A stretch of DNA of 52,487 bases from CAJBLF01 sp964613015 (GCA_964613015.1 CAZTFP010000008.1:1-52487), one strand, 5' to 3'. Shown: positions 21,581-31,965, numbered from the stretch's first letter. Notes: a model not told the origin generated them from the sequence alone. Program-made: numbers and translations.

Positions 21581-21614
21581 AAGATCATGTCCTAAACGGA
21601 TATGATCTTTTTGA
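21581..21614 (+). terminator. Terminator of the island's plus-strand operon
   Basis: AAGATCATGTCC and GGATATGATCTT pair over about 12 bp with a 5-nt loop, followed by a T-run. A second weaker hairpin, CCTTA-AGG-TAAGG with six T, is at 21671-21690. The region 21569-21803 holds nothing else I can identify. Confidence 0.7.
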
Positions 21615-21803
21615 TTATTTCCACCAGACGAGATTTTTTTAGAAAATAAAGACTCCAATCAAGATTTTACCCTTAAGGTAAGGCTTTTTTGTTATGTATA
21701 ATAATGTTCAAAAAAAGAACTTCAAAAATTTTAGCTCTTTGAACATAATTAACTTTCCTATAATACTGACCTGCTTTTTGTAATATATAGATAAAACAGT
21801 TGT

Positions 21804-22463
21804 CTAAGTTAATATATTATAGACTCTTTTACATTCATTAAAATAATCACTACATAGAGATTTAATTTCGTCCCTAATATCGTTAACTAGTACTAAAATA
21901 AGGTTTTTTCCTAAAGGAGTATTTACATAAATATTTCTTTGTATATTACTAAGAAATTGAGACACGCTGTTTTGAGTAAGGATATCGTTATTATGAACAA
22001 TATCACATCTTGTTTGATATAATCAACGAATTTGTACTTGGTTGACATCCCATCAATCTAATAACTTCCGTATTTTATCATTTTGTTTTCTAAATTTCCA
22101 ATTACCATCTTTATGTAAATCACCAGCAATTTTTTGAAATTCATTTACAGAAGCTGTATTGTTTTTTATTATTTTCATTTTTTGTTGTTCTATTAAAAAG
22201 TTTTTATAATGAACTATAGAACTACCATCTATTTCTAATTCCAAAAGATCAACAAATTTAATATGAATAAGTTCTAAAAAATGCTCACTAAGAGCATTTA
22301 ATAGTATTAGAAAATATCATTGACTTTGTCTATATTGTAGTCAACCTGTATCTAATGATTCAGGCATTAAAGTTTCCACTATTTGTGATATTTCAGCGAA
22401 ACTTTTATCAACATCTATGCCATAATCTTTTACTATGTCGTCAACTTCTTGGACACTTACCAT
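21804..22463 (-). CDS. HEPN-family nuclease (MAE_28990-like), 219 aa
   Basis: A helical protein with the Rx4-6H motif of HEPN RNases in TRCDIVHNND (Arg152, His157), preceded by helices such as YFLILLNALSEHFLELIH and followed by a conserved helical end. The composition and the RxxxxH context resemble the MAE_28990/MAE_18760 HEPN family. HEPN proteins are typically ribonuclease toxins. The ATG follows the TAG of the DUF262 gene with no spacing (stop 22464-22466, start 22463), implying coupled translation. Such HEPN genes are often paired with DUF262 genes, which supports the call. Confidence 0.68.
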
Positions 22464-23798
22464 CTAGTCTAATATATCACTAAAATAATCTACTGCAAAT
22501 TGAAATTTATTCCTAGTAGTAGCTACATCGGTTAGTTTAGAAATAATGATATTTTGAGATCAGGTTTCTCAGAAAGTTATATTTTCTGATTTTAGGTTAC
22601 TAATATGTATTACAAAAGCATTTTGTTTTTCTGTAGTAAGAACTCCTCATTTTCTAAAAAAGGACAATAATCATATGGATATAATGTCAATTAGATTTTC
22701 ATTAAATGTTAGTCTTCATCACGTTGTACTATAACGAAATATTAGAGGGCGACCATTTACATCGTTACCTATTTGATCTCATATCTTATGAATAGCATCT
22801 AGAGTTTTATTTATTAGATTTTTTCTTTCGCTTATCTGTGAAGGCACAAATGATACCAATATTTTTGCGTATAAATCATAAAATTTAGTAAGAGGAGGCT
22901 TATATTCAAAGTCTCAATCGCTAGTAGCATATTGTAATCATCATATAGTATCTACTGTTATATCGGGGGCTGAAAAAGCATCAAAAAATGATATTACACG
23001 AAATAATAATTGTGTAGGATAAGAAGGTTCCTTATACTTTATATGTGTACTTATTGGTAAATATTTTTGTCGAGAAGTTTTTATACTTTCGTCTTTTATG
23101 AAATCCATTAAATCAGATGCATAAACACTTTGACGTATTTCTTGAAATGATAATTTAATTCAGCCAGTATTTAATCTCTTAAATATTTCTATTTCTATTT
23201 GAGATATTTTCTCTTCGTCCTGTATTACTTGGTAATTCGGTCTAATAATACAACAAGATAATGGTTCATTTTCGAATTTATTTTTGATATTAGCCGGAAG
23301 ATCGTTATATAAAATGACCTGTTCTTCTCATTCCACAAAAATACTATTTTTAACCTTAAGTATGGGAGAAAATCAAGATTCCAAAGTGCGATACTGAAGC
23401 AATTTTTCTAGAAGTTCACTAGAATCATAATCACTATCACTTGTCATAAATCTCGCTAATGTTGTTAGTCTTTGTTGTCAATCAATAACCTGTAAAACTC
23501 ATTCTTTTGTTTCCAAAAAGAAGACTTGAGGAATAGGTACTCAATTCCATATAGAATCAATTAAAAGACTAGCTCTCTCATCATCCCAAACATAAAATCT
23601 CTGATAAGAGGGACGTAATTTAATAATTTCTTTTTTTATACGTCTCATTACGTCTGACACACTCATAGACAAGAAATATACAGCAAATTCATCTTTTTTT
23701 AGAGGGAAAACCGTTTTGATCCCTTCTGATTGATATGGCGTGTCTTCTTCTGTACTTATACTATCGTCATCAAGCATTTCATTAAATTGTTCAGGCAT
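22464..23798 (-). CDS. DUF262 (GmrS-like, ParB-fold) domain protein, 444 aa
   Basis: The N-terminal DUF262 core reads KLRPSYQRFYVWDDERASLL, then GVPIPQVFF and QVIDGQQRLTTLARF; the DGQQR motif is the hallmark NTP-hydrolysing signature. FKRLNTGGIKLSFQEIR (R-x-N-T-G) completes the domain at about residue 200. The C-terminal half is helical with no HNH motif that I can see, so it lacks the DUF1524 endonuclease half found in full GmrSD. DUF262 proteins are sensors or nickases in anti-phage systems. It is the first gene of a two-gene minus-strand operon with the HEPN gene, with a 273-nt AT-rich promoter spacer upstream. Confidence 0.85.
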
Positions 23799-23996
23799 TT
23801 TTCTATGGGAAATTAAGTAAATAGATTGTCTCTAGTCTATTAGTAATCTCTAATTTTTCAATACTTTTTTTGTAAAAAACAAAAACATTTATTATTCTAA
23901 CCTAACATAAATTTATATATGTACAACTTCACCAATTTTCTCTTAATGTTCACATTCCAACAAGTTAAGTTGATTTTATCCATAAAATAGATATTA

Positions 23997-24074
23997 CATA
24001 GCTCAAACTATATAAAATAACATAAATACTAGTTTATAACCATAATCATTTATATACTACTAGTTTGAGCTATG
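23997..24074. promoter_or_regulatory. Inverted and direct repeats over the recombinase start codon
   Basis: CATAGCTCAAACTA (23997-24010) and its exact reverse complement TAGTTTGAGCTATG (24061-24074) are 50 nt apart, and the right copy includes the recombinase ATG. Within and beside them ACTAGTTT occurs at 24028-24035 and 24059-24066. This spacing suggests an operator for autoregulation or a recombinase binding/attachment site in the divergent promoter region shared with the DUF262-HEPN operon. Confidence 0.65.
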
Positions 24075-25784
24075 AAAAAACAAAGCAGACTTGCTAAAAA
24101 TTCACTTAAAAATTTTGAATTTGATGGGCAGAAGATTCTCAAAAGAGAAGATGTAAAACCAACTCAACTTAGAGCTGTTGTGTATTGTAGAGTTTCTGGA
24201 GATAAACAAGTAAAAGAAGGTTTTGGATTAGAAGGACAGGAAACGCAGGGTATTGAACGATGTAAAAAACACACTCCACCAATTGAAGTAGTTAGAGTTT
24301 TTAGAGAAGAGGGGGAGTCTGGGAACCTAAAAGTTCGTCCAGCATTTGAGAAGGTAGTAAATTTTCTCAAAGAGGAAAATAGCAAATATACCAAAATTAC
24401 TCATTTTGTTTGTAGAGAGTTGAGTAGGATTTCTAGACCAGATTTGGATAATGTTCAGGCTGCTTTTGATATGGAATGAAGAATAAAACAGTATTGAGTT
24501 GAGATTGTTGATATTACATGATGAATGAATGATGATACGGATGAGGGGAAACTCATGAAGGTAATGACCTATGCTTTTGCTGGATATGAAAGAAAAAATA
24601 CGAATAAAAAATGTATAAATGGGAAAAGAGGAAGGTTGTTGGATGGATACCGACCATTTTCATTTGTTCCTATGTGATATAAAAGAACAATGTTAGACAA
24701 AAAATGATATGTAGATGAAATAGATTGGGATGTCGCTAATATTCTCAAACAATGATTGGAACTATTTGCTAATGATCCGACTATGGGTCAAATGCAATTA
24801 TATAACTATCTGATTGAAAAATGACTTAAGTGACAATGAAAAGGTAAAAAAGTATGGAAGAGTTATATTGAAAAAATGTTTCAGATTCACAGACTCTATT
24901 TCTATGCTTGATATTGTATATATCCTCCACGAGATATTACGGAATTGGTTGATGGTAGGCATGAATGATTTATTTCATTAGAGACCGCAGAAAAGATTAG
25001 AAAAAAGGTAATAAAGGGTAATAAATGAGTAAAAACCCAGAAGGAAGATGATGAATTTATATTGAAACAGCTTATCACTTGTAAAGGTTGTGGAAGAAAA
25101 CTTACAGGATGGAATACTCCTAAAAAAATGGCAGATGGAACGACTAAGCAGTATCCCTACTATGGATGTCAGCTTGAAGGATGTCCAGAAAGAGACAATG
25201 TTCCAAAGCCATTATTAGAACAAAAAATTATTGATATGATCCAAGCTATTCAGCTTCCGTCTGAAATGATGAAATTATTTGATGAAACTTTGTTGGGTGT
25301 TTGGTGAGGAAAAGAAAAGGATCGGAGCAGAGAGATAAAAGCCAAAGAAAATAGGCTTAAAACCATAAAAATGGAAAAAGAAAAAATAGAACAATATCTA
25401 TTGAGTGGGAAAGGTAGTGTTGCTCTTCAAACTAAAATGGATGAGAATCGGGCTGAATTGGATGTTGAAGAGAAACTTATTGTGGAACAACTAAGTGACG
25501 AAGATATGATGAAAATAGAAAAAAATAATACATTAAAAAAAATAAGAGAGCTTATTAAAAGTCCCTTAATTTTCCGAGAACAATGAGATAGAAGTTTAAG
25601 AAAACAACTTATTGAAGTTCGATTTTGAGATACTTTGTCTTATTCTAAGTCTCAATGACTTCAAACCGATGATAGTCCAGTTCTATACAATGTTTTATAT
25701 GATTTGAAACAAAATTATTCCTGTTTATACCTGGAGAGGGACTCGAACCCTCACGTCCTTACAGACACCAGATTTTGAGTCTAG
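24072..25784 (+). CDS. Large serine recombinase (site-specific integrase), 570 aa
   Basis: The resolvase domain opens RAVVYCRVSGDKQVKEG with catalytic Ser42, then HFVCRELSRISRPDLDN with catalytic arginines. It is followed by a recombinase domain, a zinc ribbon (CKGCGRKL at about 337, YGCQLEGC at about 370) and a Lys/Glu coiled coil (about 415-470), the architecture of large serine integrases. The frame does not stop at the element end: the last 18 codons read antisense through tRNA-Leu to a TAG at 25782-25784. The C-terminus is therefore supplied by the attachment site and should differ in the excised circle. The inverted repeat at its start suggests autoregulation. Confidence 0.88.
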
Positions 25785-25811
25785 CATGTCTACCAATTCC
25801 ATCATCCAGGC
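25728..25811 (-). tRNA. tRNA-Leu (anticodon CAA), integration target
   Basis: Minus-strand cloverleaf: acceptor GCCTGGA with TCCAGGT, anticodon loop CTCAAAA (CAA), variable arm GTGTCTGTAAGGACG, T-arm GGGTTCGAGTCC. The first pair is G-U rather than G-C, possibly because the 3' end was rebuilt by integration. CCA is not encoded. The serine recombinase gene overlaps it on the opposite strand. Confidence 0.93.
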
Positions 25812-25950
25812 ATAATGGTTTTTTTGTGTATTTGGTTGTGAGTATTTACGAAAATCCAAGTAAAAATCAATTGATTTTGTGCTTTGATTATTTACATATC
25901 ATGTGATGAATCTTTTTCATCGTTATTTTATACGATAATTTGATCGAATC

Positions 25951-26358
25951 ATGGATTTGAACAAAGTAATGATTATCTGAAGAGCTACCAACAATTTACA
26001 GGTAAAAACCATCGAAAGTAGTTGAACTTCTGTAGTAAATTTTACTGTTGCAACCAACAGAAAATTTAAAAACAAAGAAGGAAATGTCCTTGAAGATGCA
26101 GAATACCACAGATGTGTAGCTTATGGAAAATGAGCTGAAGTATTGGCAAAGTATTTGAATAAAGGAAAAAGAATTTACATTGAATGAAGACTTAGAACAA
26201 GAAAATGGCAAGACAGTGAATGAAAAGACAAATTCTCTACGGAAATTATCGTTGATAATTTTATCTTCTTGGATCCAAAAGGACAAGGAGGAGACGATGA
26301 TCATGTCTTGGATATTGCTGATCCTGTAGTTCCAGAAGATGAAGATGTACCATTCTAA
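25951..26358 (+). CDS. ssb: Single-stranded DNA-binding protein, 135 aa
   Basis: An OB-fold SSB: MDLNKVMIIGRATNNLQV, VVNFTVATNRKFKNKEG, EYHRCVAYGKGAEVLAKYL, KGKRIYIEGRLRTRKWQD, ending with the acidic tip PEDEDVPF that recruits partner proteins. The conserved glycines in IIGRAT and YIEGRL are TGA codons. Length is short because the Gly/Gln-rich linker is reduced. No Shine-Dalgarno is visible; a TATAC-like stretch lies about 20 nt before the ATG, compatible with a very short leader. Confidence 0.95.
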
Positions 26359-26563
26359 ATTGAAACGTTAATTCTTATCAGAATATTATAACGACTTGAA
26401 CAAAAATATACCAGTCGGTACTTATGTGTGCATATAAAAAAGTATCAGAGTTTTTGAGTCCACTATTTTATTCCAGCTATGCTGGATAATCACGACGTGA
26501 GCAATTCATTGCAAAATATTTATGACTTTTTCGTTGTATTTTATACATTAGATTTTGTACATC

Positions 26564-27148
26564 ATGGCATTAAAAATGAAATTAAGATATTTCCTCTTAG
26601 ATCTCTTTGATATGATATCGTTTTTGATATTTGTCGGAGGTATTGTATTGTTTATCAGATTTTTTATAGCCAATCCTTATACGGTTGTATGAGCAAGTAT
26701 GGCACCTACGTTTGCAGAAAATGATTTTATTATCGTAGATAAGATCACTCCAAGATTTAGTCAACTTGAAAGAGGTAATGTCATAGTTTTTGTGCCTCCT
26801 GGAAAAACTATTCCGTATATCAAAAGAATTATTGGTCTTCCTTGAGAAACGGTGAAAATTGTAAGTAACGGTGTCCAAATTTGTAAAACAGAAAACGCTA
26901 TAGAACAATGTAATACACTTGCAGAACCCTATTTGAGCTGAGTAAAAACAGAAGCAAGATGTGGTATCAGTGAATTTAAAATAGATACTTGAGGATTTTT
27001 TGTGATGGGAGATAATAGATGATTTTCTACTGATTCTCGTTGTTGTTTTGGATTGGATTGTTATGAATGATCTAGTTATGAAGTACCATTTGACCATATT
27101 ATCGGTAAAGTATATCTTAGATTCTTCCCCCATTTTTCTACATTCTAA
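26564..27148 (+). CDS. lepB: Signal peptidase I, 194 aa
   Basis: The N-terminal membrane anchor (about residues 18-36) is followed by the catalytic Ser45 in VVGASMAPTF and catalytic Lys87 in PYIKRIIGLPGETV, then the conserved VMGDNRGFSTDSR box. The enzyme removes signal peptides from exported proteins at the outer face of the membrane. Several key glycines (GAS, LPGE, GDNRG) use TGA. There are four cysteines, including a CCFGLDC cluster after the DSR box, unusual for the family and perhaps disulphide-bonded. The 205-nt spacer before it has a small hairpin TCCAGC-TAT-GCTGGA at 26472-26486. Confidence 0.93.
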
Positions 27149-27244
27149 CACTATATTTTCTCAATAAAATATATAGAGATATAGGCGACGTGAAACTTTA
27201 GAAAAATGATTTCCTGCGTCTTATTTAATTCTTAGTGTATCCAT

Positions 27245-27859
27245 ATGAGAATATTTTCAAACTTTGACACTAAGTTGAGACAAAAAACATTTGAAGAATA
27301 TCAACAACATCATGGTGTTGATAATGTTATTTGTTTTTGAAGAAGTCAGTTGTATAAGTATTATAAAGTCATAATACCATTTGTTGGTTTAATTTTATTT
27401 ACTCTTTTGGTGTTTGTATTTTTTTATCAGTGGTTGGATGGAACATATTTTGGGTATATAGTCACTGCTATTATTGTTATAGATGTTGTTTTCTTGTTTC
27501 CTATAATCGGAAAGTATGTTGATTATACTATGGATTTTATCATTGTCATACCCAATTCCATTATGATGTATGATCAGTGAGGGATACTTAAAAGGAATAT
27601 CCGTACTATAAGTGCAGACAGTATTAAAAGTATTTCTATAAGAAAATCGTGATTATTGTATAGTATCTTTGATAATGGCGATATTATTGTTTTAACAGAA
27701 GGTGATATGGAACCGATTGACGATGATGATCAATGAGATGTGGAAAATTATGGTGAAATAAAATTTCGTCGAATCCCCAAACCAGAAAAAAGGAAAAATC
27801 AGATACTCAAAATTGTAGGTATTGATGTTGATGCTAATCAAGAACCAAATACAAGATAA
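27245..27859 (+). CDS. Membrane protein with PH-like domain, 204 aa
   Basis: Two membrane helices (about residues 42-95) are preceded by a soluble N-terminal stretch and followed by a beta-rich domain, IVIPNSIMMYDQGGILKRNI and SIKSISIRKSGLLYSIFDNG, with an acidic insert DDDDQGD. The order (helix pair, then PH-like strands, with a short amphipathic element GLLYSIFDNGDI) matches bacterial bPH_2 proteins, as does the gene at 6614-7225. Ligand unknown. It sits 37 nt upstream of the Hsp20 gene in the same direction. Confidence 0.65.
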
Positions 27860-27896
27860 TATATAATCGAACTTATTTATATCCTATTTTATTCAC

Positions 27897-28250
27897 ATGG
27901 GACAAGAACAAGAAACGCCACGTATTCCTTACGATATTTATGAATCTCCTCAAGAGATTGTGATTTTGCTCCCTTTGGGATGAGTTAAAAAAGAAACACT
28001 TAAATTGACAATAAAAGATTATAGACTCGTGATTTCTGGAGAAAGAATTAAACCCAAGATAAAGGATCATCTGATTCCTCTCAAAGAAGAATGCTACCGA
28101 TGACCGATAGACCAAATTATTGATCTTCCTCCTCAGGTGTATTTTGATAAGATTCATAGTAAATTGACTCCTGATAATACCTTACAAATTATTGTGCCAA
28201 AGGCATTGATACCAGAAAAAATTTCTCTCGAAGTAGAATATGATAAATAA
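27897..28250 (+). CDS. Hsp20/alpha-crystallin-like protein, 117 aa
   Basis: The alpha-crystallin beta-sandwich is visible: YDIYESPQEIVILLPLGGVKK, LKLTIKDYRLVISGERIK, LIPLKEECYRGPIDQIIDLP, then TPDNTLQIIVPKA near the end, equivalent to the A-x-x-x-N-G-V-L region. Small heat-shock proteins bind unfolding proteins without ATP. The N-terminal arm is very short and the C-terminal I-x-I is replaced by ISLEVEY. Two glycines use TGA. A hairpin and terminator follow. Confidence 0.75.
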
Positions 28251-28253
28251 AAG

Positions 28254-28323
28254 GTCCGATTTCTCGGACTGACAAAAATAGATAAAAATTGACTAAAAGT
28301 AGCTGTAGATACGGCTATTTTTT
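28254..28323 (+). terminator. Hairpin plus terminator after the Hsp20 gene
   Basis: A perfect stem GTCCGA-TTTC-TCGGAC (28254-28269) is followed by the terminator stem TAGCTG/CGGCTA at 28300-28317 with six T. It also separates the convergent RDD gene. Confidence 0.6.
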
Positions 28324-28328
28324 GTTAA

Positions 28329-28781
28329 TTATTTATTCGTTGTGGCAGGAATACTAGTCATATTTCCTGATAGATATCCGTGTAATGTTGTTCACTTGAA
28401 TACTACCATTGGTAATTGTACTAGTACTATATTACACAATAACAGATCGAAAGGGAAAATAAATCGAAATAATATTGTTGAAAAGCTGAATGTATATAAA
28501 ATCAAATATATTATTTGATTCCATTTAGAATATTTTCTATCTCGTTTTGTATTCATGAGTATCATACCTATACATCTATTGTTATTACATATTACTACTA
28601 GTATATTATATAGCAAAAATATTCCTATAAGAATTATTTTTCTTACAAAATTATTGGAAATAGTAAAATAAAAAGGTAGGAAGAAAATAAAAACGATGAT
28701 AATATTAATTATTGATGCCCCTAATTTTTGTACGATTGATATTTTTTTTATATTAGATCTATAAAATAGTGTTGTATACAT
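28329..28781 (-). CDS. RDD-like small membrane protein, 150 aa
   Basis: Three or four hydrophobic helices with the RDD-type features: an N-terminal YRSNIKKISIVQKLGASIIN, a helix pair, and CIGMILMNTKR after helix 2 (the L-G-M-x-L-x-x-x-K/R pattern of RDD proteins). A TGA-coded Gly extends the frame by 20 residues beyond the apparent stop. It starts 2 nt after the O-antigen-ligase-type gene ends, so the two are co-transcribed. Role unknown; RDD proteins include ion exchangers and assembly factors. Confidence 0.6.
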
Positions 28782-28783
28782 TT

Positions 28784-30082
28784 TTATTTCCTATTATTTC
28801 ATGCAGATAAATATCCAGTAAGAATTCCTCGTGAAACGAAGAAGAGATAATTGATCATGCTGTCTTCAAAAATATGTAGGAACATGCCCATAACAAGTAA
28901 ACATACTCGTCATATATTGAGTCATCTTCGTATAAGATATATCGTTTCTGTGCTTGTATGTATGGACGATTTTTTATATTTTTGCTGTATTTTCCTTGCT
29001 AACCATGTGATTTGAAGAATCAAAACTGTCCATAAAATAAATCCTAAAGTACCTATATCGAGCATAAGTTGGATGTAGTAGTTTTCTGGTAATATAGTTC
29101 CATTATGATTGATTGCTGGTCACGAAGTTCCTAATCCATAACCGCTTGGCTCTTGAATAACATATTTTATACTTCAAAACTTAGCTTTTATGTGTCCCAT
29201 GGTTGATGCTCATTTGAGTATACTGAGTCCAATCAATCCTGCCAAAAATACTATCCCTATGCCCCATGAAATTTGTTTGTGTTTTTTAATTCGTTGTACA
29301 TTCATTATTGCTAAGCCAACTATTCATCCGATAAATGCTGTTCTAGAAAGTGTTAGTATTATAGCTATTATTCGTAATACAACTATAGCGCTATTGATGA
29401 TTACTTTCTTGTTCATGATAACCAACTCTTTGATGTTTTTCAATTTTTCTTTGCAAAATAATATCACTGCTGGCAAAAATGCAATCAAAAAATATCCATA
29501 GTTATTTGGTCAAGAGAATACTCCTTGTCGTCTTGCTGTCCCTTGATATCAGGTTAGATAGTATATTGGTGGTTTAACTCCAAACTTAAAATCATTTAAT
29601 GGTCCATAGCCTATATTGAAAAATAGATTCGGCCAAATAAATTTCAATCCTTGTCGAAGAAATCAAACAATGAGTGTTGTAATCAGAAGATATTTTAGAT
29701 ATTTTAGATATTTATTGGTGGTATCTTCTGTGAATATTCGTCAGATAAACGTAGCAGAAAGAAAAATAAAAAGATAGAGGAGTCCGTATTTGATTCCTAC
29801 AAAAATATCATACATTGATTTCCCTTTGAGAAGCGATATTCCTACACCGAAAGCTAAAATAATAATAAGTGTGATTCGTGGTCGTTTTCGTGTATTGAGG
29901 TATGCTTTTATGGTTTTGAAATTATATAGTACAAGTATCGCAAAAAAAAGTACCCAAACAGCGTCTCTTCCTAGTGCTGGTAATTCTGGATATGATCATC
30001 CTAGTATTCCATATCAAACAATGGTGACAAAAAGGTGGTACAACACTACGAATATCAAAAATATTTTCAAAAATCTTATCAT
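28784..30082 (-). CDS. O-antigen ligase/polymerase (WaaL/Wzy) family membrane protein, 432 aa
   Basis: About ten membrane helices with the family's landmark loop: RRQGVFSGPNNYGYF (G-x-x-x-x-P-N), LTLSRTAFIGGIVG (S-R-[ST]) and a large external loop with GYGLGTSGPAINHN followed by PENYYIQLMLDIG. WaaL/Wzy proteins join lipid-linked glycans to acceptors or to each other at the outer face. Many glycines use TGA, including SGPN and TSGP. It heads an operon with the RDD-like gene and is divergent from a glycosyltransferase, so this is a surface-glycan locus. Confidence 0.85.
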
Positions 30083-30201
30083 AGATAGGGCTAATGATAA
30101 ATATGTCGTATACTATATGTGTTCGTAAAATAAAAACAAGTTGAAACTTAAAGATTAAAAGATACATTTTGTTATATATTTTACTCTATATACTGGAGTA
30201 T

Positions 30202-31131
30202 ATGAAACTTAGTGTGGTGATACCAACCAGATGAGATCAGAATATGAAAAATAGCATTGAATGTTTACACCAGCAGATTTTCAAAGATTTTGAGGTTATT
30301 TTTGTTGTAGATAGACATTTAGCTGAACCAGGAGGCTTTGTGGATCATGATAATATTCGTTATATTACCAATTTAAATTCATCGTTTCGTACTCAACGTG
30401 ATGATAAAGAACCTATGATTGGCTGAAATGCTAGTACGCTAAGAAATTATGGAATCAAACATGCACAAGGTGAATTTATGTTATTGATGGATGATGATGA
30501 ATGGTTCGAAGATGATTATTTAGAAAAAAATATTTCCTTACGAACAAAATATAAACCCATTATTAAAAAGGATTTTATCCTGACTCCTACCTTGATGTAT
30601 AGGAAAACCTGACAGATTCAAAATCAGGGATTTTCTCATTTTAATTATCGATTATCAAGACCAACTCCCCAAATAGTATGAAATGCTCCACGAAAATATG
30701 TCCAAATGTATTCATGAAATTCACTTTTTGCTCCAGCGTATATCTTCAAGGAAGTACTTTTTGATGAAGATTTAGATTTCGTTTATGAAGACTTAGATTT
30801 TTCTTATAGAATTTATCGTGCTGGATATCCGATTATTGTTCTTCGTGATTTTCATATTTGTCATATGGAAAGAAATAAGAGTAAGCTTGAAGAGGCGCGA
30901 GTGGGTAATCAACATGCTGCGTATAGAAAAGCAAAACATAGAATGTTGTTTGTCAAAAAATATGGAAAATTTACAGATAAAATCAAATTTTATTTGCTTG
31001 GATTTCGAGGACAACCCTTACGACTTATGATTAAAGTTCTTCTTTATGCAAAATGAACACAAAAACGAAAAATACTTCAAGCTATTTGGAAATGAACTTT
31101 CTATTGATTATATAAAAAAAAGGATAGCTAA
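30202..31131 (+). CDS. Family 2 glycosyltransferase (GT-A fold), 309 aa
   Basis: It opens LSVVIPTRGDQNMKNSIECL, continues FKDFEVIFVVD, and has the nucleotide-sugar/metal motif GEFMLLMDDDEWFEDD (DDD, about residue 95). YEDLDFSYRIYRAGY is the conserved ED-x-D acceptor-side motif. The C-terminal 80 residues are basic and probably bind the membrane. It transfers a sugar from an NDP-sugar during glycan assembly. The sugar cannot be predicted. It lies next to the O-antigen-ligase-type gene and near a pyruvyl transferase gene. Confidence 0.88.
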
Positions 31132-31161
31132 TACGCTACCCTTTGTCTTTTACTGTGTAAG

Positions 31162-31965
31162 TTATTCTTTCCTTACTTTTGGTCTGCTATTAATTTCATC
31201 TCTGATTAAACCTGAACGTCCAAAATCTTCGCTTTCTACTGATTCTCGTAATGCTGTATCCAGTTCGTCCATCGACATATTTTTAAGTGCCTTACCTTTA
31301 ATCACTACTTCTGTCTCCTCTTTTGCTTCTTGATTTTTTCCTTGGAGGATTGTAATTCTTTTGGTAATGAATCTTAAAATGCTTTCGTCAGCTATAAAAT
31401 TTACTCTTCCATTTTCTTTTTCTTCTTGTGTGGGTGCGGTAAATTTTTTTTCGTGGATTTTTAGCTCTGATACATCAAATTCAGATAGTTTTTTTTTGAT
31501 AGATTCTTTCAGTGCTTTTTGATCATCAATTGCGGTTTGATCATCTGGTTTAATTTCTAATACTTCATTGTTAGTAATGAAATTTTCCATTAATTCTTCC
31601 CAATCCATTCTTGGGAACATTTTTACTCGGTAATTTAATGGATCATGTACCTCAATCTCTGCATCTTCTATCAGCATCACAGCGTCATCATTTAAGATAT
31701 CCTGTATTTGCTTCGTCGTGAACATTGGATAGAAAATTTCTATGGTGAAAAAATCTAATTCAAAGTCTCCCTTTTCTGGTCCGATTCTTTCGATTGGTAC
31801 TGTGTGTATGTCGCTTTTTTTGCTGGAGACACTAAAATTAGTATTTACATAGCATTTTCCATGGATGATATATATGCCATCACCATCAAAGAACCCTTTT
31901 TCTCCTACAACCATAGTAGTCATTGGTTTATATACCAAAATGGCCCTGTTTTTTTTTGCTTTCAT
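31162..31965 (-). CDS. Hypothetical protein with C-terminal UVR-like motif, 267 aa
   Basis: The N-terminal 110 residues are beta-rich (RAILVYKPMTTMVVGEKGFF, GIYIIHGKCYV). The middle is charged and helical, and the last 40 residues (MSMDELDTALRESVESEDFG, then RSGLIRDEI) match the UVR motif of UvrB, UvrC and ClpC, a helical hairpin that mediates protein contacts. No in-frame UGA. The truncated UvrB at 42604 also ends in a UVR motif, and the two could share a partner. Otherwise unrecognised. Confidence 0.6.
   Translation of the reverse strand: MKAKKNRAILVYKPMTTMVVGEKGFFDGDGIYIIHGKCYVNTNFSVSSKKSDIHTVPIERIGPEKGDFELDFFTIEIFYPMFTTKQIQDILNDDAVMLIEDAEIEVHDPLNYRVKMFPRMDWEELMENFITNNEVLEIKPDDQTAIDDQKALKESIKKKLSEFDVSELKIHEKKFTAPTQEEKENGRVNFIADESILRFITKRITILQGKNQEAKEETEVVIKGKALKNMSMDELDTALRESVESEDFGRSGLIRDEINSRPKVRKE

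Larger units (their letters stand above)
11894..25732 (+). mobile_element. Integrative element with rolling-circle Rep, serine recombinase and defence cargo
   Basis: A 13.8-kb block between chromosomal genes carries a Rep_1-type initiator at one end and a large serine recombinase at the other. The recombinase abuts and enters the 3' end of tRNA-Leu(CAA). The proposed ends are the short shared string TATACCT at 11894-11900 and 25726-25732. At the left end it is followed by GAGTCTAAACCTCA, a partial match (about 10 of 14) to the tRNA string GACTCGAACCCTCA. The right boundary is well supported, the left one weakly. Cargo: DUF5678 protein, retropepsin-like protease, PLD-helicase, type IIG-like methylase, two unknown proteins, HEPN nuclease and DUF262 protein. 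Confidence 0.65.

Noticed and set aside
21671..21690. Second terminator hairpin CCTTA-AGG-TAAGG with six T
   Set aside because: Only 5 bp with a 3-nt loop, downstream of a stronger terminator at 21581; kept as a comment rather than a separate feature.
11880..25830. CRISPR array or tandem direct repeat cluster in the accessory island
   Set aside because: No regularly spaced 25-40 nt repeats are seen, and no cas genes.
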